Shown here in pieces: positions 6,970 to 15,028 of a stretch of 64,000 nt of DNA (within the stretch, counting starts at the first letter, position 1; the number at the start of each line of letters is the position of its first letter). Location: the NCBI GenBank assembly GCA_023411575.1, contig JAEYOP010000049.1:1-64000 (forward strand), given 5' to 3'. This stretch comes from Bacillota bacterium. GTDB lineage: Bacteria > Bacillota > Clostridia > Acetivibrionales > DTU013. The position numbers and the translations under genes were made by a program. Below the pieces are notes generated by a model. That model was not told the origin of the DNA. It saw only the letters and a list, made by a program, of their open reading frames with translations, and did no database searches.

Positions 6970-7058
6970 TGCGATTCCTCACAGTCTGTTTTGTCGAGTC
7001 GGCTGGGTTCCTCCCGAACAGGTATTTTAAAGCTTTTGACAACTCTTTTTGTTAGTTG

Positions 7059-7087
7059 ATCATATCACAGGTCCCAGTTGATATCAA
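7059..7087 (-). promoter_or_regulatory. Promoter of manA
   Basis: On the minus strand TTGATA (7087-7082) and TATGAT (7064-7059) are spaced by 17 bases, leading toward the manA start at 6969. Confidence 0.65.
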
Positions 7088-7157
7088 GATACCGGATGGG
7101 CGGCGCAGACCGGGTAAATTACATAAGACGACGGCTTACTGGCAAAATATTAAAAAG

Positions 7158-7208
7158 TTGACAATAAGTCGTCTATTCCGTATAATTTAGCGTATGAAAC
7201 TGTTTTCA
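7158..7208 (+). promoter_or_regulatory. Consensus promoter and LacI-type operator
   Basis: TTGACA (7158-7163), 17 bases, and TATAAT (7181-7186) is a perfect sigma-A promoter. TGAAACTGTTTTCA (7195-7208), an imperfect palindrome of the LacI/CcpA type, overlaps the expected transcription start, so the following regulator probably represses itself, or a catabolite regulator acts here. Confidence 0.72.
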
Positions 7209-7223
7209 CGATAGAGGGTTAAC

Positions 7224-8276
7224 ATGCTAAAAAGGGCATTAACGGTCTACGACATCGCAAAAGAAGCAGAGGTATCCCCGGCAACCGTTTCCAGAGTATT
7301 GACCGGCAATGCGAATGTCAGTACTGAAAAAAAGGAAAGAATCCAGACCATCATCAACAAATACAATTTCAAACCCAATGCCATCGCCAGGAGCCTGATC
7401 AAAAAGGAGTCCATGATGATCGGCTTTATATTGCCCGATATCACCAACCCGTTCTTTGCCTCCGTCTTCCTGGAAGCCGAAAATTATGCGAAAGACCTGG
7501 GATATACCATTTTGCTGTGCAATTCCCTGAATGACAGCTATAAGAATATGACCAACATGGAGTCTCTCTATTTGAAGACCCTTGTCGAAAAGCAGGTGGA
7601 CGGCATCATCCTCATGGGCGGCCGGATCAACGAGACCAAAACGATCAAGGAGCAGGCCGACGAAGTGAATGAAATCCTGGAACAGCTTCCGCTGGTCATG
7701 ATCAATGGCAGAATGATCGGCGTGGATGGCTACAAAGTCTGTTCCGACGAAAAGGATGGGATATACCAGCTGGTGGATTACCTGTACCGCCTGGGCCATA
7801 GGAAATTTGGCTTTATCGGCGGTGTAAAGGGCATTACTTCCTCGGACATCAAAACCAAAACCCTCCTTTCCCTGGCGAAGGAATACGGGTTCACCTGCAA
7901 AAGCGAGTGGTTCATCCCCGGAAGCTTTTCCATCGAAAGCGGCGCCGAGTGCATGAACCGGCTGCTGCTGAACCGGGACCTGCCGACAGCTGTCCTGGCG
8001 GTAAACGACTTTGTCGCCGCCGGCGCGTTGAAAACGGCGGTAAAGAGAGGGTATAAAATACCCGGAGATCTTTCCATTACCGGATTTGACGATACCTATG
8101 TCGCCGATATCGTATCTCCGAGCATCACGTCGGTCAACCACAATGCGCAGGAGCTTGCAAAAGCCGCCGTGGATGTCATTGCCGGCCTGGCAAGCGGAAA
8201 AGCGGTGAAGAAGGACCAAACCGTAAAAACCATTATTTCAATCCGGGAATCCTGCTCCAAAATCCATCTGGACTAA
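7224..8276 (+). CDS. LacI-family transcriptional regulator
   Basis: A 350-residue LacI/GalR repressor. The N-terminal helix-turn-helix (VYDIAKEAEVSPATVSRVL, residues about 8-26) is followed by the hinge region. The periplasmic-binding-protein-like effector domain begins at MIGFILPDITNPFF and ends in the typical SITGFDDTYVADIVSPSIT segment. The ligand would be a sugar or phosphosugar; it cannot be read from sequence. The promoter in front carries a likely autoregulatory operator. Neighbours suggest control of manA, the decayed GH30 locus downstream, or the PfkB kinase. The start ATG has only a weak ribosome site (AGAGGGTTAAC). Confidence 0.92.
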   Translation: MLKRALTVYDIAKEAEVSPATVSRVLTGNANVSTEKKERIQTIINKYNFKPNAIARSLIKKESMMIGFILPDITNPFFASVFLEAENYAKDLGYTILLCNSLNDSYKNMTNMESLYLKTLVEKQVDGIILMGGRINETKTIKEQADEVNEILEQLPLVMINGRMIGVDGYKVCSDEKDGIYQLVDYLYRLGHRKFGFIGGVKGITSSDIKTKTLLSLAKEYGFTCKSEWFIPGSFSIESGAECMNRLLLNRDLPTAVLAVNDFVAAGALKTAVKRGYKIPGDLSITGFDDTYVADIVSPSITSVNHNAQELAKAAVDVIAGLASGKAVKKDQTVKTIISIRESCSKIHLD

Positions 8277-8328
8277 GCTGTTCCGCCGGTCCTATTTCTG
8301 TTGAACTCTCCCCGCTGATTTATCCAAA

Positions 8329-8817
8329 TTGTGCCATTTCACGGACCTGTCCGGACAGGGTCGTTCTTCTGTTTGGTCAATTTGTACAGAGCCTGCCTTC
8401 AAATATTCAAGTGTCCTGTGCAATACCGAGCAGGAGCGGATCATAGGGAAGCTGGCGGCGCGGCTGGCGAAAGCGGGGCTGGAAGGGATCCGCATCAGCG
8501 CACCGGAGGAGAACTCCATCGAGCAGACGATTAAGAGTTTTTCCTCCTATGATAATGATGTTAAAAGCAAGATCGGACAGCTCAATACCCATACTTATAA
8601 CGGAAAATCGCGGAAGGAGCTGAAACAGCTGGCCGAAAGGCACGGTAAAAAGCTCTGGATGTCCGAAGTCTCCCTGGGAGGGACGGAGGAGCACAACCAT
8701 GAAGACATGACCGGCGCATTGGAGTTGGCCCGGAGGATCGTTGATGACATCAACGGAATGGAAACTGCTATGAATGCCGCGCCAATCTGGACGAAGATGA
8801 AATGGGAAGATTTTTGA
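8329..8817 (+). pseudogene. Remnant of a GH30 glycosidase (endo-beta-1,6-galactanase-like)
   Basis: From about 8405 the translated sequence matches the C-terminal half of a GH30 barrel: SIEQTIKSFSSYDNDV, INTHTY-like LNTHTYNGKSR and KLWMSEVSLGG with the nucleophile-type Glu, then HNHEDMTGALELARRI. The N-terminal half with the acid/base is absent, there is no ribosome binding site, and the frame degenerates after NGMETAMN. It is a truncated, non-functional fragment, probably the former target of the LacI regulator just upstream. A similar GH30 enzyme would cut beta-1,6-galactan or glucuronoxylan; the subfamily is a guess. Confidence 0.7.
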
Positions 8818-8907
8818 CGAATTCCTTCGACGATTGTCCATACTTTCAATTCGATGACGAATACGGGACTGTAAGAAAGCAAATGTGATAGTATAAACCA
8901 CAGTGGG

Positions 8908-9210
8908 CTATAGCCGGCCCAACAGGGCTTTAATCACTTCGTCAAAGGGTTTTGAGCCGATCTGGTCCAGGAGCTTTTCAAGCTCCGTTTTTTTCTTCAG
9001 GGAGCCGGTCAGTACAACCTCTACCGTCTGGTCCCGGTCCACCAGGACTGAGGTTACCTCCAGGACCCCCGTCAGCATTGCGCCGATGATAATCGCCTGT
9101 GCAGGATCGATGCCGGCCGGTTTTCCGTTCCGGCCCGCCGGGGAGGAGGCATCCGCGTTCAGCCTGGTCAGTATTTCTTTGAGAGATTTGCCTAGATCCG
9201 GTGAAGACAC
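8908..9210 (-). CDS. 100-residue hypothetical protein
   Basis: I do not recognise the family. The protein has a mixed charged N-terminus, a short hydrophobic stretch around AQAIIIGAMLTGVLE and a charged C-terminal helix (LKKKTELEKLLDQIG). It starts at a GTG with AAGGGGGA upstream; coding sense is supported by codon use and by the well placed ribosome site. It follows the 42-residue membrane peptide gene by 26 bases on the same strand and is probably co-transcribed with it. No function can be assigned. Confidence 0.6.
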   Translation of the reverse strand: MSSPDLGKSLKEILTRLNADASSPAGRNGKPAGIDPAQAIIIGAMLTGVLEVTSVLVDRDQTVEVVLTGSLKKKTELEKLLDQIGSKPFDEVIKALLGRL

Positions 9211-9236
9211 AGGATATCCCCCTTACAGCGCATTGA

Positions 9237-9365
9237 TCAAGCGAGAGGGATGACCGTGCCGGTCTCTTCACCTGGCCCGGCGATCAGGCCGGAGGCGAGC
9301 AGAATGAACAGAAGCGCGGTAATAACAAGCAATATATCATGCTTTTCATTTTCGGACAATCTCAT
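9237..9365 (-). CDS. 42-residue single-pass membrane peptide
   Basis: The sequence begins MRLSENEKHDILLVIT and has one clear hydrophobic segment (residues about 11-30, ILLVITALLFILLASGLIAG) followed by a short polar tail. TGAGGA stands seven bases before the ATG. A one-pass membrane peptide of this size, paired with the 100-residue gene downstream, is consistent with a small membrane-associated two-gene unit of unknown role. Too short for family assignment by eye. Confidence 0.55.
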   Translation of the reverse strand: MRLSENEKHDILLVITALLFILLASGLIAGPGEETGTVIPLA

Positions 9366-9660
9366 GATATATCCTCACTTCATTTGCCCCGTAGCAGGAT
9401 CCCATTAATAGTATATTTTAGCAGTCGTTAATTGTGCTTCCGCCGATTTGGAGGAGGGTGAGACGAAACATTACAGCCTGCCTGCGATGGAACCGAATCC
9501 GGCCTTGAGCCCTGCCCGCCCGTCAACCCGCAGAAGTTTACGCAATAATATCGGACGGAGCAGGAAATAATTAGTTCTAAAGGGATGCATAAAAAAGATC
9601 GATAGTTTTTATGTGAACTTATATCAAGAATTAGTATATGGCAGGAAGCGAGGTTCTGAA
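9366..9660. other. Intergenic region without recognised gene
   Basis: About 295 bases between the divergent small gene pair and the PfkB kinase. I see no convincing ORF, RNA or strong terminator; the upstream signals of both units must lie here. Confidence 0.5.
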
Positions 9661-10638
9661 ATGTTTGATGTAGCAGCCCTGGGGGAGCTTTTAATCGACT
9701 TTACGCCGGCAGGAAAATCGGCGGCCGGCAACGCCCTGTTTGAGCGGAATCCCGGCGGAGGGCCGCCCAATCTTCTCACCGCCCTCGCCAGGCTGGGCGG
9801 GAAAGGCGCTTTCATCGGCAAGGTGGGCAGCAGAGATCAGTTCGGACGGTATCTGCAGGAAGTCCTGACCGATAACGGAATTGATGCGGCCGGATTGCGC
9901 TTTTCAGACGACGTCAATACGACGCTGGCGTTTGTTCATCTCGACGACCGGGGCGACAGGAGCTTCAGCTTTTACAGGAATCCCGGCGCGGATATGATGC
10001 TGCGGGAGGAAGAGGTGGACCTGGGGATTATCGACGCCGCCAGGATCTTTCACTTCAGCTCCCTGTCCCTGACCGCGGAACCCGTAAGGAGTACCACCAA
10101 GAAAATATTGGAGTATGCGCGGAAGAGCGGAAAAATTATCTCTTACGACCCGAACTGGAGACCCCCGCTGTGGGCGAGCGACGCGGCGGCGAAGGAGTGG
10201 ATGGAGTACGGCCTGCAGTACGCGGATATTTTGAAAATATCCGAAACGGAGCTGGAGTTCCTGACGGGGGAAACGGAGCTGGAACCCGGCAGCAGGATAT
10301 TTTATGACCGCGGGATCAAGCTCGTGATCATCACCCTGGGACCGAAGGGCTGTTATTACCGGTGCGGGGCGGGTACGGGACACCTTCCTACCTATAATAC
10401 GAAGGTCGTCGATACAACAGGCTCCGGGGATGCCTTCCTGGGCGGCCTCTTGTATCATATCAGCAGGCTGGAGGGCGGCCTAGAGGAGCTGACCAAAGAA
10501 AAGATCGAAGCCATCCTTGATTTTTCCAATGCCGTCGGCGCCCTTTGCGCGACAAAAAGGGGAGGCGTTCCTGCAATGCCGGAGCTGAGGGAAATAACGG
10601 ATTGTATGAGAAATGTACCCAAACTCGTTATAAAATAA
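9661..10638 (+). CDS. PfkB-family carbohydrate kinase (fructokinase-like)
   Basis: A 325-residue ribokinase-family sugar kinase. It starts with the VAALGELLIDF strand, has the PfkB signature region NPGGGPPNLLTALARLGG near residue 35, and ends with the ATP and catalytic motif DTTGSGDAFLGG, whose Asp acts as base. Length and motifs fit bacterial fructokinases; ribokinase or 2-keto-3-deoxygluconate kinase remain possible. The latter would suit glucuronate breakdown from the GH67 locus downstream. The ATG at 9661 follows GCGAGG; an upstream in-frame start at 9613 has no ribosome site. A terminator follows directly, so it is monocistronic. Confidence 0.88.
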   Translation: MFDVAALGELLIDFTPAGKSAAGNALFERNPGGGPPNLLTALARLGGKGAFIGKVGSRDQFGRYLQEVLTDNGIDAAGLRFSDDVNTTLAFVHLDDRGDRSFSFYRNPGADMMLREEEVDLGIIDAARIFHFSSLSLTAEPVRSTTKKILEYARKSGKIISYDPNWRPPLWASDAAAKEWMEYGLQYADILKISETELEFLTGETELEPGSRIFYDRGIKLVIITLGPKGCYYRCGAGTGHLPTYNTKVVDTTGSGDAFLGGLLYHISRLEGGLEELTKEKIEAILDFSNAVGALCATKRGGVPAMPELREITDCMRNVPKLVIK

Positions 10639-10651
10639 GAAACCGACCTCC

Positions 10652-10686
10652 CAAAATGACGTTCTATCAGAAGGGCGTCATTTTTT
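10652..10686 (+). terminator. Terminator after the PfkB kinase
   Basis: AAAATGACG (10652-10660) pairs with CGTCATTTT (10675-10683), and a T run follows. Confidence 0.8.
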
Positions 10687-10872
10687 ACTTATGGGGCTAG
10701 TGTCATCATCTTGCCTCAAATACGGTGCATTTTGCACAGGCAAATTGCACTAGTGAGAGGGGCTCGATGCCTTGAGATTTTGCTTTCTCAGAAACGCAAT
10801 TTTGTTCAAAAATAAATACTTCAACATCGGAATTTTCTGCAAACGTCCTAAAATAAAGGCGTGGAGAAGGGC

Positions 10873-10969
10873 GTAATCAAAAGTTATGCCTTGCATCAAA
10901 AGTCATTATTGTATAAAAATTGAGTTCAATATAAGCTAATTTTAGAGATCATGCATCAAAAATGATTAT
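10873..10969. repeat. Direct repeats in the ABC importer leader
   Basis: TGCATCAAAAGTCATTAT (10892-10909) and TGCATCAAAAATGATTAT (10952-10969) differ at two positions and lie 60 bases apart; a third related copy TAATCAAAAGTTAT begins at 10874. The 383-base gap between the kinase terminator and the first permease otherwise holds no gene. The repeats are candidate regulator sites, for instance for the AraC proteins encoded downstream. Confidence 0.5.
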
Positions 10970-11021
10970 AGCAGGGCAAATGCAACTACATTCCGGAACC
11001 GATAAAAAAGGAGATTATCCC

Positions 11022-11993
11022 ATGTCAGACCCTATGATTTCCGCCGTGGCGGGTGCCAGTGCAGTACTTGATCCCAGAGAAAGAAAAAACAAAAGAATCA
11101 AAGCCTATATCCGGAACAACTGGATGCTTTATTTGTTCTTTCTTCCGCCCCTGGCCTATTTCATCCTCTTCAAATATGCGCCGATGTACGGAATCCTGAT
11201 TGCGTTCAAGGATTACAATATCTTCCAGACGGTGTGGGACAGCCCGTGGAACAATTTCGCCACCTTCAAGGAAATCTTCTCCATGCCGGATTTCTGGAAC
11301 GCGCTTAAAAACACCTTTGTGCTCAATGCCCTCGATCTGATTATCGGGTTTCCCGCTCCGATCATTCTCGCCATCATATTGAGCGAAGTATACGTAGCGT
11401 GGTTTAAAAAGGTATCCCAAACCGTTCTGTACCTGCCGCATTTCCTTTCCTGGGTCATCATCGGCAGTATCTCGCTCCAGCTTTTCGCCCCGGAATCCGG
11501 ACTGTTCAATCTCGCCCTCATGAAGCTGGGCTTTCCGGCCGTTCCGTTTCTGACGGACAAGTGGGTATGGCTTGGAACGTACGTGTTCCTGGGATTGTGG
11601 CAGAGCATAGGCTGGAATATGATTCTTTATCTGGCCGCCATTGCGGGCATTAATCCGGAGCTGTACGAGGCCGCCGTCATCGACGGAGCAGGAAGGCTTC
11701 GAAAAATCTGGCACATCACGCTTCCGGGCATCAAGCCAACCGTTGTTATCATGCTGATCCTAGCTATCGGTAAAATTTCGGCGATCGGTTTCGACAGGCC
11801 TTATACCGTCGGAAACTCCCTGGTTATGGAGTTTTCCGATGTAATCAGCACCTTTGTATATCGAATCGGTATCCAGAACTTCCAGTACTCGATCGCAACT
11901 GCTGTGGGCCTGTTCCAGTCGGTCATAGGAATGATCTTCCTGCTGGTAACGAACTACATTTCGGAAAGACTTGGGGAGCAGGGAATCTGGTAA
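11022..11993 (+). CDS. ABC sugar importer permease, LplB type (importer 1)
   Basis: A 323-residue inner-membrane subunit with six predicted helices and the EAA loop EAAVIDGAGRLRKIWHITLP that contacts the ATPase. It resembles LplB-like permeases that pair with YtcP-like partners in oligosaccharide importers. The ATG at 11022 has an excellent AAAAAGGAG site. First gene of a permease, permease, binding protein unit ending at the 14931 terminator. No ATPase is encoded, so a shared MsmX-type ATPase elsewhere is likely. Downstream GH67 and acetylesterase genes suggest aldouronates or acetylated xylo-oligosaccharides as cargo (inference). Confidence 0.92.
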   Translation: MSDPMISAVAGASAVLDPRERKNKRIKAYIRNNWMLYLFFLPPLAYFILFKYAPMYGILIAFKDYNIFQTVWDSPWNNFATFKEIFSMPDFWNALKNTFVLNALDLIIGFPAPIILAIILSEVYVAWFKKVSQTVLYLPHFLSWVIIGSISLQLFAPESGLFNLALMKLGFPAVPFLTDKWVWLGTYVFLGLWQSIGWNMILYLAAIAGINPELYEAAVIDGAGRLRKIWHITLPGIKPTVVIMLILAIGKISAIGFDRPYTVGNSLVMEFSDVISTFVYRIGIQNFQYSIATAVGLFQSVIGMIFLLVTNYISERLGEQGIW

Positions 11994-12019
11994 TCACCTG
12001 ATAATGGAGGATTTTAAAA

Positions 12020-12892
12020 ATGGTAACGAATGTTAAGGACAGAACTTTTAACGGAATAATGATCGCAATCATCACTTTCGTCTCGATATTATGTATCATT
12101 CCAATGGTATACCTGGTCGCCGTTTCTTTGAGCTCAAGCGGTGCGGTCATAGCCAGAAAGGTTTTCCTGTGGCCGGTAGAATTTAATTTTGGTGCGTATG
12201 AGGCCGTATTCAACGACAGGGCTATATTCAATTCCATGATATTTACCATATGGCTTACGGTGCTGTGCGCCATCTGCAGCATCCTGATCACAATTCTTGC
12301 GGCGTATCCCCTTACCAAGAAGCATCTGAAAGGCAGGAATTTCTTTCTGGTGCTGATCGTCATCACCATGTACTTTGGCGGCGGAACAATACCGGAATAC
12401 CTTTTGGTTCGGAGCCTCAACCTGGTCGATAAATTCTGGTCGCTGATGCTGCCCTATATGCTCAGCGCATTCAACCTGATCATCCTGAAGACCTTTTTCT
12501 CCGGTTTGCCCGAAAGCCTGGAAGAGTCGGCTTTCCTGGACGGCGCATCCTATTTTACGATCCTGTTTAAAATCGTGCTTCCGCTTTCCATGCCGGCCAT
12601 CGCCACCATTACGCTGTTTTACGCGGTCGGCCGCTGGAACGGCTTCCAGGATGCGCTGATGTTCATCAGCAGGCCGGAGCTGTACCCGCTTCAATTAAAG
12701 CTGTACATGCTGGTTTATAACAACCAGATGTCGGAGGTGGCCATTGTGGAGGGCTCCTCCACCGGCGGCCTTGCGCCGGAGAATTTGAAGGCCGCGGCGG
12801 TCATGTTCGCCACGGTCCCGATCCTTCTTGTGTACCCCTGGCTGCAGCGGTATTTCATCTCCGGTGTTACCATAGGCGCCATCAAGGGATAA
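12020..12892 (+). CDS. ABC sugar importer permease, YtcP type (importer 1)
   Basis: A 290-residue second permease of importer 1. It has six hydrophobic segments, the EAA loop ESAFLDGASYFTILFKIVLP and the typical C-terminal GAIKG. It follows the LplB-type gene by 26 bases with TGGAGG as ribosome site, and the two would form the heterodimeric channel. Members of this subfamily import oligosaccharides that are too large for PTS uptake. Confidence 0.92.
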   Translation: MVTNVKDRTFNGIMIAIITFVSILCIIPMVYLVAVSLSSSGAVIARKVFLWPVEFNFGAYEAVFNDRAIFNSMIFTIWLTVLCAICSILITILAAYPLTKKHLKGRNFFLVLIVITMYFGGGTIPEYLLVRSLNLVDKFWSLMLPYMLSAFNLIILKTFFSGLPESLEESAFLDGASYFTILFKIVLPLSMPAIATITLFYAVGRWNGFQDALMFISRPELYPLQLKLYMLVYNNQMSEVAIVEGSSTGGLAPENLKAAAVMFATVPILLVYPWLQRYFISGVTIGAIKG

Positions 12893-13072
12893 TTATCAAT
12901 CCGTATATAATAGTGATCCGCAGGGATATTGCCGGGCGTTTGTTTATACTGAATGAAACAAGGGGAGGTGTAGGAATTTATTATAAAGGATTCCCGGCAG
13001 GTTCAGAGAGATCACTTGATTATATAATGCACAAATGGTTGGATCCCATAATATTGAAATAGGAGGTTGTGT

Positions 13073-14890
13073 ATGAAAAAGCTTATTTCTCTTGTCTTAT
13101 GCGTATTCGTTTTATTATCCTTCGTGGTTTCGGCATCGGGTATCGCCGTTGTTGAAATCAAGGGCCTGAAAGCGGACAAATCCAGTTTGTCGCTGAATCC
13201 CGGCAGCTCCTACAAGCTCACGATCACCTTCAGCCCGGCCAATACCACACAGAAACTGTTGGTTTTCACAACCAGCAATGCAAACGTTGCAACCATTGAC
13301 ACAGACGGCAATATCACTGCTATCGGCGCAGGCAAAGCCACTATTACCGTTGCGAGCAAGAGCAAGGGCACCGTATCGACAAAGATTACGGTAACCGTTG
13401 TCAAGCCGAAGCCCGTCGTTCTCAGAGTAGAGGTATATGACAGGGGTAATGCCGGCGGCACTCCTCCCGACAATAACTATTGGACAAAATGGATCCAGGC
13501 CAATTATGGCGATAAGAACAACGTAACCCTGAAATTTGAAACCAGCCCGAGATTCGACAACAATGCGAAGCTCCAGATGTGGATGGCAGCCGGAACCGCT
13601 CCGGACATCTGCTATTCCAACGAGATCGATCCCGTAAGCAATTTCCACAATAACGGCGGTCTTGCCGATCTGAACGCGTCTTTGGATAAATACGGCGCCC
13701 GGTTGAAGGAATTCCTGGGAGACTACCTGTTAACCAAAGGTGTGGATTCCAAGACCGGAGAACGGTATCTGCTGCGTGCAAAAAAAGCTATTGATGCAAG
13801 GCAAGGCACCTGGATCCGGAAGGACTGGTTGGATAAGCTCGGTCAGCCGCTGCCCACGACAAGGGACGAGTGGTACAACGACATGAAGCTGTTCAAGGAA
13901 AAGAATCCAGACAACATGGGCAAGGTGGTTCCCTTCTGCATCAATACCGATGTAGGTTGGAGAGCCCAGACCCTTATTGAATCCTTTAAGACGGATAAAT
14001 CCGATATGACGCGCTACATCACCAACAACCGGTGGATGCAAATCTTTGCTCCGGGTGTCAAGGATGCGATCAAGTTCATGAACAAAATGTACAATGAGGG
14101 CCTGATCAGCAAGGAGTTCCCGCTGGATACCCAGGACGCCATCTGGACGGCCGATGTCATAAGCGGATTTGGTGGCTCCATTATTCACAATTACGATTTC
14201 GCGCTCCGGTCCCCCTCCCCCGGCCTGATTGTAAATCTTCAGGCAAGAAGACCCGATGCGCAGTTTGTTCCCTGTGATCCGTTCAAGGACAAGGACGGTC
14301 AGTATTCAAAGGAAATCGATGACGTTGCCGGTATCCAGATTTTTGTTCCTAAGACCAGCAAGGATAAAACGGACGAGGTTATCAAATACCTGAACTGGAT
14401 GGCTGATCCGGAAGTGCTGTTCTTCCTGCAGTACGGCGAAGAAGGCAAGAATTACACGATGAATAACGGCATTCCCCAGGTTGTCGCAGCCAAGGGAGAA
14501 ACAATTCAGAATTCTGCCAACAATATCGACTATACCATGATTGTAAACGGCGTTATGGGCACAACAAAGGCGGATACAATCAAGAGGAATTCACTGGCAT
14601 ATTCGGGCACTATGCAGACGCTTTACATACAGGCGTTTAATTACTCCGTCAATGACGGGTACATCAATCCCGCATCCAAAATAAATGAAACGACCACTGC
14701 CGACGGCAAGTATGGAAGCACTGTAACCATCAAGGCAAATGAAGTTTACGCAAGGACCATTACCTGCAAGCCTGAAGAGTTCGAATCCGTATGGACCCAG
14801 CAGACCAATGCCCTGCTGAGAGCCGGCGCGGGCGACATGATGACTGAAAGGAAAGCCCTGTGGAAGAAGCTTCACCCCGAGGCAAAATAA
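13073..14890 (+). CDS. Big_2-fused extracellular solute-binding protein (importer 1)
   Basis: A 605-residue secreted protein. A signal peptide (MKKLISLVLCVFVLLSFVVSASG) is followed by a bacterial Ig-like Big_2 domain at about residues 28-110, with ADKSSLSLNPGSSYKL and NVATIDTDGNITAIGAGKATI. From about residue 115 a family 1 type binding protein follows, with DICYSNEIDPVSNF and TRDEWYNDMKLFKEKNP. There is no lipobox LxxC before the mature N-terminus, so lipid anchoring is not evident and the Big_2 domain may hold the protein at the cell surface. ATG 13073 follows AGGAGG by six bases. Two paralogues with the same architecture occur at 39999 and 45034. Confidence 0.9.
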   Translation: MKKLISLVLCVFVLLSFVVSASGIAVVEIKGLKADKSSLSLNPGSSYKLTITFSPANTTQKLLVFTTSNANVATIDTDGNITAIGAGKATITVASKSKGTVSTKITVTVVKPKPVVLRVEVYDRGNAGGTPPDNNYWTKWIQANYGDKNNVTLKFETSPRFDNNAKLQMWMAAGTAPDICYSNEIDPVSNFHNNGGLADLNASLDKYGARLKEFLGDYLLTKGVDSKTGERYLLRAKKAIDARQGTWIRKDWLDKLGQPLPTTRDEWYNDMKLFKEKNPDNMGKVVPFCINTDVGWRAQTLIESFKTDKSDMTRYITNNRWMQIFAPGVKDAIKFMNKMYNEGLISKEFPLDTQDAIWTADVISGFGGSIIHNYDFALRSPSPGLIVNLQARRPDAQFVPCDPFKDKDGQYSKEIDDVAGIQIFVPKTSKDKTDEVIKYLNWMADPEVLFFLQYGEEGKNYTMNNGIPQVVAAKGETIQNSANNIDYTMIVNGVMGTTKADTIKRNSLAYSGTMQTLYIQAFNYSVNDGYINPASKINETTTADGKYGSTVTIKANEVYARTITCKPEEFESVWTQQTNALLRAGAGDMMTERKALWKKLHPEAK

Positions 14891-14930
14891 GCTCCTCCAT
14901 GATTGACCTCATAGATAGAACCTGAAGTTG

Positions 14931-14960
14931 AAAAACGAAGGACGAAAGTCCTTCGTTTTT
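14931..14960 (+). terminator. Terminator of importer 1 operon
   Basis: AAAAACGAAGGAC and GTCCTTCGTTTTT form a perfect 13-bp stem closed by the stable GAAA tetraloop. The T run serves the plus strand. Confidence 0.93.
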
Positions 14961-15028
14961 CAAATCAATCCGGTTTAAATGTGTTATTATTATAGTAGTA
15001 TTGATTTTGTTCTCGCGAAGGGATGGTT

